Both the position numbers and the translations under genes were made by a program. DNA of 64,000 bases from Paenibacillus sp. 32352 (GTDB lineage: Bacteria; Bacillota; Bacilli; Paenibacillales; NBRC-103111), in the NCBI RefSeq assembly GCF_002042965.1, contig NZ_MZNT01000004.1:248001-312000 (forward strand), read 5' to 3'. The notes beneath the pieces were generated by a model. The model was not told the DNA's origin and ran no database searches. It saw nothing but the letters and a program-made list of their open reading frames with translations. Below are positions 52,998-62,321 of this stretch, one piece after another (the first letter of the stretch is position 1; every line of letters begins with the position of its first letter).

Positions 52998-53503
52998 GGA
53001 TGACTCCTCCTGAAATCTCCGGTGAAAAACTCGAATGTCGGAAGTCCTCTGAAGATCGTCTCCGTCCGTTCCCCCCGGGAGCAGCTGCCAATCACTTTTC
53101 TCCAAAATTTCTCCGACACGGTATTTCTCGGCAAATACGACAGGCTCCATTTTCCTTGAAAATGGGCGAAGATCTGCTGCGCGGCCCGGAATCCGATCCC
53201 CTTTTTCCGATAAGCACGCATAATGAAGAATTCAGCCACAGAGTAGCACGGCGTCCCGTCCGCTAGCGGCTCGTGCTCGCGAATCAGCGCAAAGCCAGCC
53301 ATTTTGCCATCAACCTTAAAGAAAAAGGCGAAGCGTCCTTCCTCTGTCCAGTAGTTATCGATGTATTTGTAATCGTACAGCCCATGCGAATTCACATCCA
53401 CGTTATCTTCAAATTCGCTCATATCATATTGATAGAGCTCCATAATATGCCGCAAAACGGATTTCTCTTCATAAGAAACAGGCTGCAGCTGCAAGTTCAG
53501 CAT
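52994..53503 (-). CDS. GNAT family N-acetyltransferase
   Basis: 169 aa. VAEFFIMRAYRKKGIGFRAAQQIFAHFQGKWSLSYLPRNTVSEKFWRKVI is a GNAT acetyl-CoA motif of the kind seen in uncharacterised COG5628-like acetyltransferases. The N-terminal YEEKSVLRHIMELYQYDMSEFEDNVDVNSHG is characteristic of that group. Translationally coupled to the GrpB gene. Confidence 0.85.
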   Translation of the reverse strand: MLNLQLQPVSYEEKSVLRHIMELYQYDMSEFEDNVDVNSHGLYDYKYIDNYWTEEGRFAFFFKVDGKMAGFALIREHEPLADGTPCYSVAEFFIMRAYRKKGIGFRAAQQIFAHFQGKWSLSYLPRNTVSEKFWRKVIGSCSRGERTETIFRGLPTFEFFTGDFRRSHP

Positions 53504-53585
53504 TGTATCCTCACCCCGAGTAGAATCATTTCATATCTACATTACAGCAAGATGGCATGAAATCCACGGGATACTTTAACTATAA

Positions 53586-53609
53586 TAGAAAAAGCAGCCT
53601 AGCGGCTGC
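53586..53609 (-). terminator. Terminator after the omega-amidase gene
   Basis: GCAGCC-GCTA-GGCTGC followed by TTTTT on the minus strand. Confidence 0.85.
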
Positions 53610-53623
53610 ATTATAATAAGGTA

Positions 53624-54421
53624 TTAATATAGGGCTGGACGACGGTCCTCGAACACCGGAATTTTATTGCGGACCTGGCTGACAAGCTCCCGATCGATTT
53701 CTGCGCGCAGAACCGCCTCCGATTCGCCGCCTTCGACCAGAATCTCGCCCCATGGATCTATGACCATCGAGTGGCCAAAAAATTCGGTTGTTCCGCTAGT
53801 TCCGACACGATTGCACGAAACGACGAACATTTGATTCTCGATCGCTCTCGCGGTTAACAACGTACGCCAGTGATGCAGGCGCGGGTTAGGCCACTCTGCA
53901 GGCACGAACAAGATTTGTGCTCCTCCAAGCGCCAGCTTGCGGCTCAGCTCCGGAAAACGAATATCATAGCAGATCATCATGCCGGCAGGTACCCCATCCA
54001 ACTGCAGCTGCCCGATACGTCCGCCTTCCTTCAAATATTTTTCCTCGTCCATCAAACGGAACAAGTGAATTTTGGAATAGTCCGCAACCGGTTTCCCTTC
54101 GCGGTCAAAGGCATAGATGGTATTAAAGATGTCATCGCCCTTTTTCTCGGCAATAGATCCCCCAATAATATTTACACCGTGCTTGCGGCTGAATTCCGAC
54201 AGCAATGCTGCCGTCCGCTCTCCATTAGGGTCCGCAAGCTCATGAATTTGCTCCAATGCGTAGCCGGTATTCCACATTTCAGGAAAAATAATTACATCCG
54301 GCTTAGGCCCGCCTTCTACAGCTTCACTAAGCATCGTTTCCAGCTTGGAGAAATTTTTCTCCGGTTCGCCAATAGCGACATCCATTTGTAGAAGTGCAAC
54401 GTTCCAGCGTTTTTGTGTCAT
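53624..54421 (-). CDS. mtnU: Carbon-nitrogen hydrolase, probable omega-amidase of methionine salvage
   Basis: 265 aa nitrilase fold. The catalytic triad is Glu48 (IIFPEMWNTGY), Lys117 (DYSKIHLF) and Cys151 (MICYDIRFPEL). The overall sequence resembles YafV/MtnU omega-amidases, which hydrolyse 2-oxoglutaramate-type products after transamination in the methionine salvage pathway. The mtnE aminotransferase gene lies 1 kb away on the other strand, supporting the role. ATG 54421 has AAGG 5 bases upstream. Confidence 0.8.
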   Translation of the reverse strand: MTQKRWNVALLQMDVAIGEPEKNFSKLETMLSEAVEGGPKPDVIIFPEMWNTGYALEQIHELADPNGERTAALLSEFSRKHGVNIIGGSIAEKKGDDIFNTIYAFDREGKPVADYSKIHLFRLMDEEKYLKEGGRIGQLQLDGVPAGMMICYDIRFPELSRKLALGGAQILFVPAEWPNPRLHHWRTLLTARAIENQMFVVSCNRVGTSGTTEFFGHSMVIDPWGEILVEGGESEAVLRAEIDRELVSQVRNKIPVFEDRRPALY

Positions 54422-54482
54422 AGCATCCTTCACCCTTTATCAGATCTGTTACCCTCTATCATAGTCGAAGAAAGTATGAACT

Positions 54483-55271
54483 TCAATGCTTCCCGGCTAT
54501 CCATACCGTCCAGCGGTCCCGTTCTTCAACGGGCTCGCCATCTTGATGCCCGGTCATGTCCTGAATATACCGCGTGAGAGTTACCAGTTCCTCGTCCGTC
54601 AATTCATGCAGGATGGAGCGCCCCGTGCGCCTCCTTATATCGTCACAATAATCGGAGAAATGTAGATAGGCGCGTCTTAACTCCCATAGCTTAAGCTCCC
54701 TGATTTCCGTGAAGCCTGCCGATGCCAAGGCTCGCCCAACTTGTTCCGAACGGTATCTTCGGTTAACCTCCCTATCTGATAGCCTGGGAAACATCTCGAA
54801 TAAATAGCCGCGCAAATGATGTCTGCTGCCCTCAAGCAAGCAATCGTCGGGCGTTCGGTCCTGAACCACCAGCGCTCCATCTTCCTTCAAGATTCGGTAC
54901 GCTTCTTGAAAGGCATCCGACAGCTCCTCGGGGGATAAATGATGGATCAGCGCCCGCTCCAATATCAGTTCTACCGATTCATCCCCGAGCCCAGTCTCCC
55001 ACGCCTTCCCCAGCTGGAATCGAATTTCGGGATGTGCTGCGCATTGAACAGCCGCCGCTTCCAGCATAGCCATAGAGAAATCGATGCCGATCACCGATGC
55101 GGCACCCAATCTCACAAGGGCTTGGGAATAAATGCCTCCACCGCATCCGATATCCGCGGCTTGAACGCCCTTTACATTGACTTCTTCATTCATTAGCTGT
55201 TCCCAGCTGATGTCAGCCTTTCGCCCTGTATACATGGAACGTTGCTCTGGATCGTGAAAATTCATCGGCAT
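54483..55271 (-). CDS. Class I SAM-dependent methyltransferase
   Basis: 262 aa. Motif I VQAADIGCGGGIYSQALVRLGA, GIDFSMAMLEAA, then LILERALIHHLSPEELSDAFQEAYRILKEDGALVVQDRTPDDC, the ubiE/Methyltransf_11 pattern. The C-terminal part is helical. Substrate unknown. Located between mtnU and mtnE, but transcribed away from mtnE. Confidence 0.85.
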   Translation of the reverse strand: MPMNFHDPEQRSMYTGRKADISWEQLMNEEVNVKGVQAADIGCGGGIYSQALVRLGAASVIGIDFSMAMLEAAAVQCAAHPEIRFQLGKAWETGLGDESVELILERALIHHLSPEELSDAFQEAYRILKEDGALVVQDRTPDDCLLEGSRHHLRGYLFEMFPRLSDREVNRRYRSEQVGRALASAGFTEIRELKLWELRRAYLHFSDYCDDIRRRTGRSILHELTDEELVTLTRYIQDMTGHQDGEPVEERDRWTVWIAGKH

Positions 55272-55473
55272 ACACTATTCCTCCTTATCCATTGTCCCGC
55301 CAAATGAAACTCGATACTATATAATGAAACCATTATTCTTATTCTACCACGGTTCTCCTTAATATGAAAGGGAACCGATCGGAGTTGTATACATGCATTT
55401 GGATTCGTGATACATTAATGCTAGTTCGGTGGAACGACTATACTACAGAAAAATACATGGAGTGTGACCATAG

Positions 55474-56676
55474 ATGAGTGCTTCTTCATCCAACATTTCC
55501 GGCTTTACCATTCAGCCCGCTCTACGTATGCAGGAGCTGCCTGCACAATTTTTCGCCAAGCTGGTTGGAAAAGCTAATTTGCAAATAGCCGCAGGACATG
55601 ATGTCATCAATCTCGGACAAGGCAATCCCGATCAGCCTACTCCGCCCCATATAGTAAAAAAGCTGCAGGAAGCCGCGGAAAATCCGCTGTATCACCGCTA
55701 TCCTCCTTTTAACGGCTTCTTGTTTTTAAAGCAGGCCGTCGCTCAGCGGTACAAAGAGGATTACGGAGTGGACCTTGATCCGGAAACGGAAGTAGCAATC
55801 CTGTTCGGCGGGAAAACCGGACTCGTCGAAATCAGCCAATGCTTGCTGAACCCAGGCGATGTATGCCTGGTGCCGGACCCGGGCTACCCTGATTACTGGT
55901 CGGGCGTCGCTCTCTCCGGAGCGCGTATGTCCTTCATGCCGCTTCGCGAATCCAATGCCTTCCTTCCAGATTACAGCTCCATCCCAGCCGATGATTTGAA
56001 CAAGGCCAAGCTGATGTTCATCAATTATCCTAATAATCCGACGGCCGTGAACGCACCGGCTTCCTTTTACGAGGAGACGATCCGCTTTGCGGCCAAACAC
56101 GGAATCGTCGTTGCAAGCGACTTCGCCTACGGCGCGCTAGGATTTGACGGGCAGAAGCCGGTAAGCTTCCTGCAGCTGCCAGGGGCCAAAGAAGTCGGAG
56201 TCGAGTTCTACACGCTCTCCAAAACCTATAATATGGCAGGCTGGCGGGTCGGCTTTGCGCTGGGAAATAAAGAAATTGTCCGCCTGATCAACCTGATTCA
56301 GGACCACTATTACTGCAGCCTGTTCGGCGGCATTCAAGAAGCCGCTGCTGCCGCTTTGACGGGTCCGCAGGACTGCGTCAGCGATCTTCTTGCCATGTAC
56401 CAAGGACGCAGAGACGCTCTTTATACGGCACTGGATGCCATTGGCTGGAAAGCCCCTCGCTCGCAGGGCTCTTTTTTCACCTGGCTCCCTGTACCGAAGG
56501 GTCATACGTCCGCTTCTCTTTCCGATCTGCTGCTGGAGGAAGCCAAAATTGTCGTCGCCCCCGGAATCGGATTCGGCGAAAGCGGCGAAGGCTACGTGCG
56601 GCTGGGCTTGCTGACTCCGGAGGCTCGGCTGCAGGAAGCGGTAGAACGTGTTGCAAGGCTGAATCTGTTCGGCTGA
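55474..56676 (+). CDS. mtnE: PLP aminotransferase class I/II, probable MtnE
   Basis: 400 aa fold type I. INLGQGNPDQPTPPHIV at the N-terminus, YPNNPTAVNAP, the PLP Lys in TLSKTYNMAGWRVGF, and GYVRLGLLTPEARLQEA near the end. The MtnE role (transamination of 2-oxo-4-methylthiobutyrate to methionine) is inferred from similarity to bacillary MtnE and from proximity to mtnU and mtnWXB. The start at ATG 55474 has only a weak ribosome binding site (ATGGAGTG). No SAM riboswitch was recognised upstream. Confidence 0.78.
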   Translation: MSASSSNISGFTIQPALRMQELPAQFFAKLVGKANLQIAAGHDVINLGQGNPDQPTPPHIVKKLQEAAENPLYHRYPPFNGFLFLKQAVAQRYKEDYGVDLDPETEVAILFGGKTGLVEISQCLLNPGDVCLVPDPGYPDYWSGVALSGARMSFMPLRESNAFLPDYSSIPADDLNKAKLMFINYPNNPTAVNAPASFYEETIRFAAKHGIVVASDFAYGALGFDGQKPVSFLQLPGAKEVGVEFYTLSKTYNMAGWRVGFALGNKEIVRLINLIQDHYYCSLFGGIQEAAAAALTGPQDCVSDLLAMYQGRRDALYTALDAIGWKAPRSQGSFFTWLPVPKGHTSASLSDLLLEEAKIVVAPGIGFGESGEGYVRLGLLTPEARLQEAVERVARLNLFG

Positions 56677-56744
56677 GCGGAAGCGGACGAACCTTTACAA
56701 ATCGGTCTGCAGCATGCTATGCTATAAGGAATAGTAAAAAACGT

Positions 56745-56972
56745 GATGATGGGAATAGTAAGAAGTCCCTTCGCGCTCAGAGAGTAAATTCCACCGGCTG
56801 AGAGAATTTACCGCGAACACTATCCGAACCCGCCCCGGAACGGCCAACGATGAGTTGGACGGCTGTTGTCCTTGCCGTTAAGAAGGCTATCAGAGCTGGA
56901 TGTTTATCATCAATTAAGGTGGTACCGCGGAAGTGACAAGCTTCCGTCCTTAGAGGACGGGAGCTTTTTGTG
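56745..56972 (+). ncRNA. T-box leader of the proBA operon
   Basis: The highly conserved T-box element AAGGTGGTACCGCGG is at 56916-56930. It is followed by a terminator stem AGCTTCCGTCCT / AGGACGGGAGCT with a T run (to ~56970). Upstream, Stem I shows AGTA in the specifier-loop 5' side, AGAGAG and GGCTGAGAG elements. CCG at 56824-56826 in the 3' side of the specifier loop is a tentative proline specifier, in line with the downstream genes. Uncharged tRNA-Pro would favour read-through. Confidence 0.88.
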
Positions 56973-57039
56973 TTCTTATCTTTTCCAGCGTTGTTGATCA
57001 CTTGATTATTTATTCAGGTAGAAAGAAGTGATTCATTCC

Positions 57040-58155
57040 ATGCAGCAAACCATCGTCATTAAAATCGGGAGCAGCTCTCTAACGTCCGACGAAGGAGGTC
57101 TGAACCGCAGTAAAATCGTATTTTTCTCCGCCGAGTTGGCGCGGCTTCATGCTCAAGGCTATCAGGTGCTGCTCGTTACCTCAGGCGCTGTCGCCGCAGG
57201 GTTTCGCGAGATGGGATACATAAGCCGGCCGAAGGTGCTGCACGAGAAGCAGGCGTCTGCGTCGGTAGGCCAAGCGCTGCTGATGCAAGCCTATCATGAG
57301 GCGTTCGCAGCGCACGGCATCGGAGTCGCGCAAATTTTGCTCACGCGGTCTGATTTCTCCAATCGCCAGCGGATCCATAATGCTTCAATGACCATTGAAG
57401 AACTGCTTCGTCATCGCATCATTCCTATCATTAACGAGAACGATACCGTAGTTGTCGACGAGCTGAAATTCGGGGACAACGATATGCTCTCCGCCCTGGT
57501 AGCGAATCTGGTCCGTGCCCGCCAGCTGGTCATCATTACAGACATTGACGGTCTGTACAGCGATAATCCCCGCAGCAACCCGAATGCCAGAAGATTCGAT
57601 CGCGTTACCGAAATCGGCGAGGACATCTATCGGATTGCCGGCGGCTCCGGCTCCTCCGTCGGTACAGGCGGCATGCGTTCCAAAATCGAAGCGGCACGAA
57701 TCGCCATGCGAGGTGGCGTACCGGTATTTATCGGACGTGTCACGGACGAAGGCGATCTGGCGGCTGCCATCCAAGAGGAAGGCAAGGGAACGTATTTCGT
57801 CACCAGCGAGCATAATCTGCCGATGAAGAAGCAGTGGCTCGGGTTTCATTCCATGCCGCAGGGACGCATAACGGTGGATGAAGGAGCAGAGACCGCGCTT
57901 GTCATCGGAGGCAAAAGCTTGCTTCCCGCCGGTGTGAAGGAAGTATCCGGGGACTTCCACCCGGGTGACGTCGTGGAGGTGGTGAATCTCGAGCAGCAAA
58001 CGATCGGCCGGGGAGTCGTCAACTATGCCGGCTGGCAGCTGCAGGCTGTAGCCGGTCTTAGCACCGATGAAGTACAAAAACGGATCGAGGTTCACCGGAT
58101 GGAAGTAATCCACCGCGACGAATGGATCACGCTGACCGTCCATAAACAAATCTGA
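57040..58155 (+). CDS. proB: Glutamate 5-kinase
   Basis: 371 aa from ATG 57040. Amino-acid-kinase domain (IVIKIGSSSLTS..., LLVTSGAVAAGFREMG, IINENDTVVVDELKFGDNDMLSALVA, SSVGTGGMRSKIEAA) and a C-terminal PUA domain (~280-365). First step of proline synthesis from glutamate. The frame opens 12 bases earlier at a GTG, which may be the true start. 42 bp before proA. Confidence 0.95.
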   Translation: MQQTIVIKIGSSSLTSDEGGLNRSKIVFFSAELARLHAQGYQVLLVTSGAVAAGFREMGYISRPKVLHEKQASASVGQALLMQAYHEAFAAHGIGVAQILLTRSDFSNRQRIHNASMTIEELLRHRIIPIINENDTVVVDELKFGDNDMLSALVANLVRARQLVIITDIDGLYSDNPRSNPNARRFDRVTEIGEDIYRIAGGSGSSVGTGGMRSKIEAARIAMRGGVPVFIGRVTDEGDLAAAIQEEGKGTYFVTSEHNLPMKKQWLGFHSMPQGRITVDEGAETALVIGGKSLLPAGVKEVSGDFHPGDVVEVVNLEQQTIGRGVVNYAGWQLQAVAGLSTDEVQKRIEVHRMEVIHRDEWITLTVHKQI

Positions 58156-58196
58156 CTTTCCCTAAAATGAACTTTTATAAATAAGGAGGAAACACT

Positions 58197-59465
58197 ATGT
58201 CAACTCAATCCGCAACTTCAAGTGAAGTCGTTCAGAAAGCGACTCTGGCCAAACAAGCCGCACCAAAGCTAAGCATATTAACGACAGAGCAGAAAAACCG
58301 CGCCTTGCTTTTAATGGCGGACGCGCTTGTAGCCGAAGCCCCATCCATTATCGAAGCCAATGCGGTGGATTTGCGTGAAGGCAGAGCTAACGGAACCAGC
58401 GAGTCGCTGCTTGACCGCATCGCTCTCAACGTGCAGCGAATTGAAGGGATTGCACAAGGCTTACGCGAGGTCGTCGAGCTGGACGATCCTATCGGCAGCG
58501 TCTTGGATGAATTCACCCGTCCTAATGGTCTGCATATTCGTAAAATCCGCGTTCCTCTCGGCGTCATCGGCATCATCTATGAAGCCCGCCCGAACGTTAC
58601 CGTAGATGCCGCAGGCCTCTGCCTTAAGACTGGCAATGCCGTCGTACTGCGCGGCGGCTCTGCAGCTTTGCATTCCAATAAGCGGATTGTTGAGATCATG
58701 CACGAAGCGCTTCAACGCTCGGATGTCCCAGCGGACGCTATTCAGCTCATTCTCGATCCGAACCGTTCCTCGGTTGACGAAATGCTTAAGCTGAACGGCC
58801 TGCTTGATGTACTGATCCCTCGCGGCGGCGCTTCCCTCATTCAAAACGTCGTCAAGAACGCGACAGTGCCTGTCATTGAAACCGGAGCCGGCATTTGTCA
58901 TACTTATATAGACGAAACCGCACAATATGATATGGCGTTAAATATTGCCCTAAATGCCAAAGTACAGCGCCCTTCCGTGTGCAACTCCATGGAAACCTTG
59001 CTTGTCCATGAGAGCTTTGCGGAGAAGCACCTGGCCTCCATTGCGGAGCAATTCGCCAACAGCAAGGTAGAGCTTCGGGGCAGCGATTCCGCAAGGCGGA
59101 TCGTTTCCGGTATGAAGGCGGCTTCGGATGAGGATTGGGATACCGAATACAACGACTATATTCTCAATGTTCGCGTCGTTCGTAATCTAGATGAAGCGCT
59201 GGAGCATATTCAATTGCACGGAACGAAGCATTCCGAATGTATCGTGACGGAGAACGCAGAGCACGCGTCCCGCTTCCTCCAGGAGGTGGACGCCGCCGCT
59301 GTCTACCATAATGCTTCAACCCGATTCACCGACGGATTCGAGTTCGGCTTCGGAGCGGAGATCGGCATCAGCACGCAAAAGCTTCATTCACGCGGTCCTA
59401 TGGGGCTTCCTGAGCTGACCTCCAGCAAATACTGCATCCAGGGCAGCGGACAAATTCGCGGCTAA
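58197..59465 (+). CDS. proA: Glutamate-5-semialdehyde dehydrogenase (gamma-glutamyl phosphate reductase)
   Basis: 422 aa ALDH fold. IRKIRVPLGVIGIIYEARPNVTVDAAGLCLKTGNAVVLRGGSAA and the catalytic Cys in RPSVCNSMETLLVHE. The C-terminal ASTRFTDGFEFGFGAEIGISTQKLHSRGPMGLPELTS is diagnostic. Second step of proline synthesis. AAGGAGG lies 8 bases before ATG. Confidence 0.97.
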   Translation: MSTQSATSSEVVQKATLAKQAAPKLSILTTEQKNRALLLMADALVAEAPSIIEANAVDLREGRANGTSESLLDRIALNVQRIEGIAQGLREVVELDDPIGSVLDEFTRPNGLHIRKIRVPLGVIGIIYEARPNVTVDAAGLCLKTGNAVVLRGGSAALHSNKRIVEIMHEALQRSDVPADAIQLILDPNRSSVDEMLKLNGLLDVLIPRGGASLIQNVVKNATVPVIETGAGICHTYIDETAQYDMALNIALNAKVQRPSVCNSMETLLVHESFAEKHLASIAEQFANSKVELRGSDSARRIVSGMKAASDEDWDTEYNDYILNVRVVRNLDEALEHIQLHGTKHSECIVTENAEHASRFLQEVDAAAVYHNASTRFTDGFEFGFGAEIGISTQKLHSRGPMGLPELTSSKYCIQGSGQIRG

Positions 59466-59502
59466 CCATTACTAACTTCCTTAATAAAAGGAGACTTTCC
59501 CT

Positions 59503-60369
59503 ATGTCTTTATCCAACGCTAAAATTACCTTTGTAGGTGCAGGCTCTATGGCGGAAGCGATTGTTCGCGGTCTCACCTCCCAGAAGGACGCCGATGCTTC
59601 CCGCATCACCATGTTAAACCGGCAGGATACGGAGCGCCTTCAGAAGCTTCACGAAAGCTACGGAGTCAGCTATGTTACTGAACTTACAGACAAAGACCGG
59701 GTAACTTCGGAAGCGGACGTTGTCGTGGTCGCTTTCAAGCCTAAGGATGCCATTGAAGGCCTGAAGGCGCTGGCTCCTCTGCTCAACCGCTCCCAGCTGC
59801 TTGTCTCTGTCATTGCTGGTCTTTCCATTGCAACGATAGAAGCCATTTTGGGCTCTGCCGGTCAACCTATTGCCCGCACCATGCCCAATACCTCCAGCTC
59901 GATCGGGCTGGGCGCTACAGGAATCAGCTTCTCTTCCCAGGTGACAAAAGAGCAGCAGCAGCTGGCGATCGATATGTTCGCATCGACAGGTATCGTCTCC
60001 GTCGTCGAGGAGTCTAAGCTCGATATCGTAACGGGAGTATCCGGAAGCGGGCCCGCTTATATTTACTATATGATGGAAGCCATGATCGAAGGAGGCATCC
60101 GGGGAGGTCTATCCCCAGAAGCGGCAAGAGAGCTTACGGTTCAGACAGTCTTGGGCGCAGCCAATATGGTTAAGCTCACCGGTGAAGAACCTGCCGATTT
60201 GCGCCGCAAGGTCACTTCCCCTAACGGTACGACACAAGCTGCGATTGAGATGCTCGATCAGTACGATTTTTCTTCAGGAGTGGCCAAGGCCGTGCTGCGC
60301 GCCGCTGAGCGTGCAGGTGAGCTGGGAGAAGCTATAACCTCTCAGGCTGCAGCCGTTCAATCTAAATAA
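59503..60369 (+). CDS. proC: Pyrroline-5-carboxylate reductase
   Basis: 288 aa. The N-terminal ITFVGAGSMAEAIVRGL is the NAD(P) loop, and VVVAFKPKD and RTMPNTSSSIGLGATG follow. The C-terminal dimer domain carries the signature SGSGPAYIYYMMEAMIEGGIRGGLSPEAARELTVQTVLGAANM. It completes proline synthesis. mtnW begins 15 bp downstream. Confidence 0.96.
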   Translation: MSLSNAKITFVGAGSMAEAIVRGLTSQKDADASRITMLNRQDTERLQKLHESYGVSYVTELTDKDRVTSEADVVVVAFKPKDAIEGLKALAPLLNRSQLLVSVIAGLSIATIEAILGSAGQPIARTMPNTSSSIGLGATGISFSSQVTKEQQQLAIDMFASTGIVSVVEESKLDIVTGVSGSGPAYIYYMMEAMIEGGIRGGLSPEAARELTVQTVLGAANMVKLTGEEPADLRRKVTSPNGTTQAAIEMLDQYDFSSGVAKAVLRAAERAGELGEAITSQAAAVQSK

Positions 60370-60384
60370 AAGTAGGTGTGCCTC

Positions 60385-61662
60385 ATGTCCAATTCTTACT
60401 GTGTTGCAACATACCGCTGCTATGATGAAAAAGCGGATTTCGCAAAAAAAGCGCAAGGGATTGCTGTCGGCCTTACCGTCGGCAGCTGGACGGACCTGCC
60501 CGAAGCCAAAAAAGCCGAAATGGAGCGTCATCTTGGAAAAGTCATCGACGTCCAGGTCCATGAGCCCGGGGCGAACGCTCCGTTATCGGAGCGCTATGCG
60601 GACATCTCCATTGCTTATCCGGATGCCAATTTCAGCCGGGACATCCCTGCCTTGCTCGTAACCGTGTTCGGCAAGCTTTCGATGGACGGCCGTATCAAGC
60701 TGATCGACCTGTCCTTCTCCGAAGCTTTCCTGTCCGCTTTTCCGGGTCCTAAATTCGGCCTGCAGGGTGTTCGTGATCTCCTTGGTGTCCACGATCGGCC
60801 TTTATTAATGAGCATTTTCAAATCCGTAATCGGTCACGATTTATCTACCCTTCGCGAGCAATTTTATTTGCAGGCGGCAAGCGGTGTCGATCTTGTGAAG
60901 GATGACGAAATTTTGTTCGAAAACCCGCTAACGCCGATTGAAAAGCGTGTGGAAGCCTGCATTCAAGCTGCCAAACAAGCAGAAAGCGAAACCGGTCAAA
61001 AGCTTCTCTACGCAACGAACCTGACCGGACCTACGTTCAACCTGCTGGATCAAGCGCGGAAAGCTATTGACGCAGGGGCTAATGCACTGCTGTTCAATGT
61101 GCTCTCTTACGGCTTCGATGTGTTAAGCGAGCTGAGCCGCCATCCGGACATTAAAGTACCGATTATGGCTCATCCCGCTATGGCAGGGGCTTTTTATCCG
61201 TCGCCGCATTATGGCATTGCTGCAAACGTGCTCTTAGGCAAGCTAATGCGTCTGGCAGGAGCCGACCTTGTGCTGTTCCCTTCTCCATACGGATCGGTTG
61301 TCATGCCGCGTGAGGAGAATATGGCTATCAAGGAAGTGCTGCTCACTCAGCAAGCATCCGACTATGTATACAGCTCTGAAGCTTCTTCTTCGAATGGTGC
61401 ATTAAGCTTAAAGACCAGCTTCCCTGTCCCTTCTGCCGGCATCCATCCCGGTCTGGTGCCTCTCATTCTGAGAGATTTCGGCGAGCAAGTGATCGTGAAC
61501 GCCGGAGGAGGCATTCATGGCCATCCTATGGGAACTATCGCCGGAGGACGAGCCTTCCGTCAAGCAATAGCCGCCTGCCAAGCTGGAATTCCGCTTAGAC
61601 AATATGCGGAGAACCATCCCGAGCTTCAAGCCGCCATCGACGCCTGGGGGATTAAAGAATGA
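60385..61662 (+). CDS. mtnW: 2,3-diketo-5-methylthiopentyl-1-phosphate enolase (RuBisCO-like protein)
   Basis: 425 aa. RuBisCO large-subunit fold: N-terminal domain with YCVATYRCYDEKADFAKKAQGIAVGLTVGSW, barrel strands LPGPKFGLQGVR-like (FPGPKFGLQGVRDLLG), KDDEILFENPLTPIEKR, MAHPAMAGAFYPS and VNAGGGIHGHPMGTIAGGRAFRQA. The sequence lacks the RuBisCO carbamylation-type KDDE context in full, as in MtnW-type proteins. GTAGGTG is 6 bases before ATG 60385. Confidence 0.95.
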   Translation: MSNSYCVATYRCYDEKADFAKKAQGIAVGLTVGSWTDLPEAKKAEMERHLGKVIDVQVHEPGANAPLSERYADISIAYPDANFSRDIPALLVTVFGKLSMDGRIKLIDLSFSEAFLSAFPGPKFGLQGVRDLLGVHDRPLLMSIFKSVIGHDLSTLREQFYLQAASGVDLVKDDEILFENPLTPIEKRVEACIQAAKQAESETGQKLLYATNLTGPTFNLLDQARKAIDAGANALLFNVLSYGFDVLSELSRHPDIKVPIMAHPAMAGAFYPSPHYGIAANVLLGKLMRLAGADLVLFPSPYGSVVMPREENMAIKEVLLTQQASDYVYSSEASSSNGALSLKTSFPVPSAGIHPGLVPLILRDFGEQVIVNAGGGIHGHPMGTIAGGRAFRQAIAACQAGIPLRQYAENHPELQAAIDAWGIKE

Positions 61663-62321
61663 GCAATAAAACGATCATCTTTTGCGATTTTGACGGCACC
61701 ATCACCGTTAACGACAATATCGTCGCCATCATGAAGCATTTTCAGCCGCCAGGCTGGGATCAGCTGGTAGAGCAGGTTCTCTCCAAATCGATCTCGATTC
61801 GCGAAGGTGTCGGTAAAATGTTCGCCTTGCTGCCGACCTCCCGCAAACAGGAGGTTGTCGATTATGCCATCAACAACGTCGTCATTCGTCCCGGATTTAA
61901 AGAGCTGCTTGACTACTGCAAGCAGCAGGGCATCGAGTTTTATGTTACCAGCGGGGGCATTGATTTTTTCGTCTATCCGGTTCTGTCCTCCTTCTCGATC
62001 CCTACGGATCATATCTACTGCAACTCCAGCGACTTTAGCGGAAGCCATATTGAAATTTTATGGCCTCATGCCTGCGACGACCAGTGCCACAATGAATGCG
62101 GAATGTGCAAAACAGCGATTATCCGCAAATATTCACATGACGAATACCACCGTATTCTGATCGGGGACAGTGTCACTGACTTTGAAGGAGCCAAGCTGGT
62201 CGATACGGTATTTGCCCGCTCGATCCTCATTGACTTATGCCGGGATTTAGGACTGAATTATTATGCATTTCAAGATTTTCATGATATTATCAAGCAGCTT
62301 GAGGAGTTGAAAGGAAAGTGA
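61659..62321 (+). CDS. mtnX: 2-hydroxy-3-keto-5-methylthiopentenyl-1-phosphate phosphatase
   Basis: 220 aa HAD phosphatase: IIFCDFDGTITVNDNIVAIMKHF (nucleophile Asp in DFDGT), FYVTSGGIDFFV, and ILIGDSVTDFEGAKLVD with the metal Asp. Specific MtnX segments include CDDQCHNECGMCK. Its ATG overlaps the mtnW stop by 4 bp. Confidence 0.95.
   Translation: MSNKTIIFCDFDGTITVNDNIVAIMKHFQPPGWDQLVEQVLSKSISIREGVGKMFALLPTSRKQEVVDYAINNVVIRPGFKELLDYCKQQGIEFYVTSGGIDFFVYPVLSSFSIPTDHIYCNSSDFSGSHIEILWPHACDDQCHNECGMCKTAIIRKYSHDEYHRILIGDSVTDFEGAKLVDTVFARSILIDLCRDLGLNYYAFQDFHDIIKQLEELKGK

Noticed and set aside
55272..56760. Possible SAM (S-box) riboswitch for the methionine-salvage genes
   Set aside because: I found no S-box core upstream of mtnE or mtnW. 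The only leader with clear conserved elements is the T-box before proB.
57385..58149. A 254-codon minus-strand frame opposite proB
   Set aside because: It is antisense to proB, with no ribosome binding site or protein pattern.
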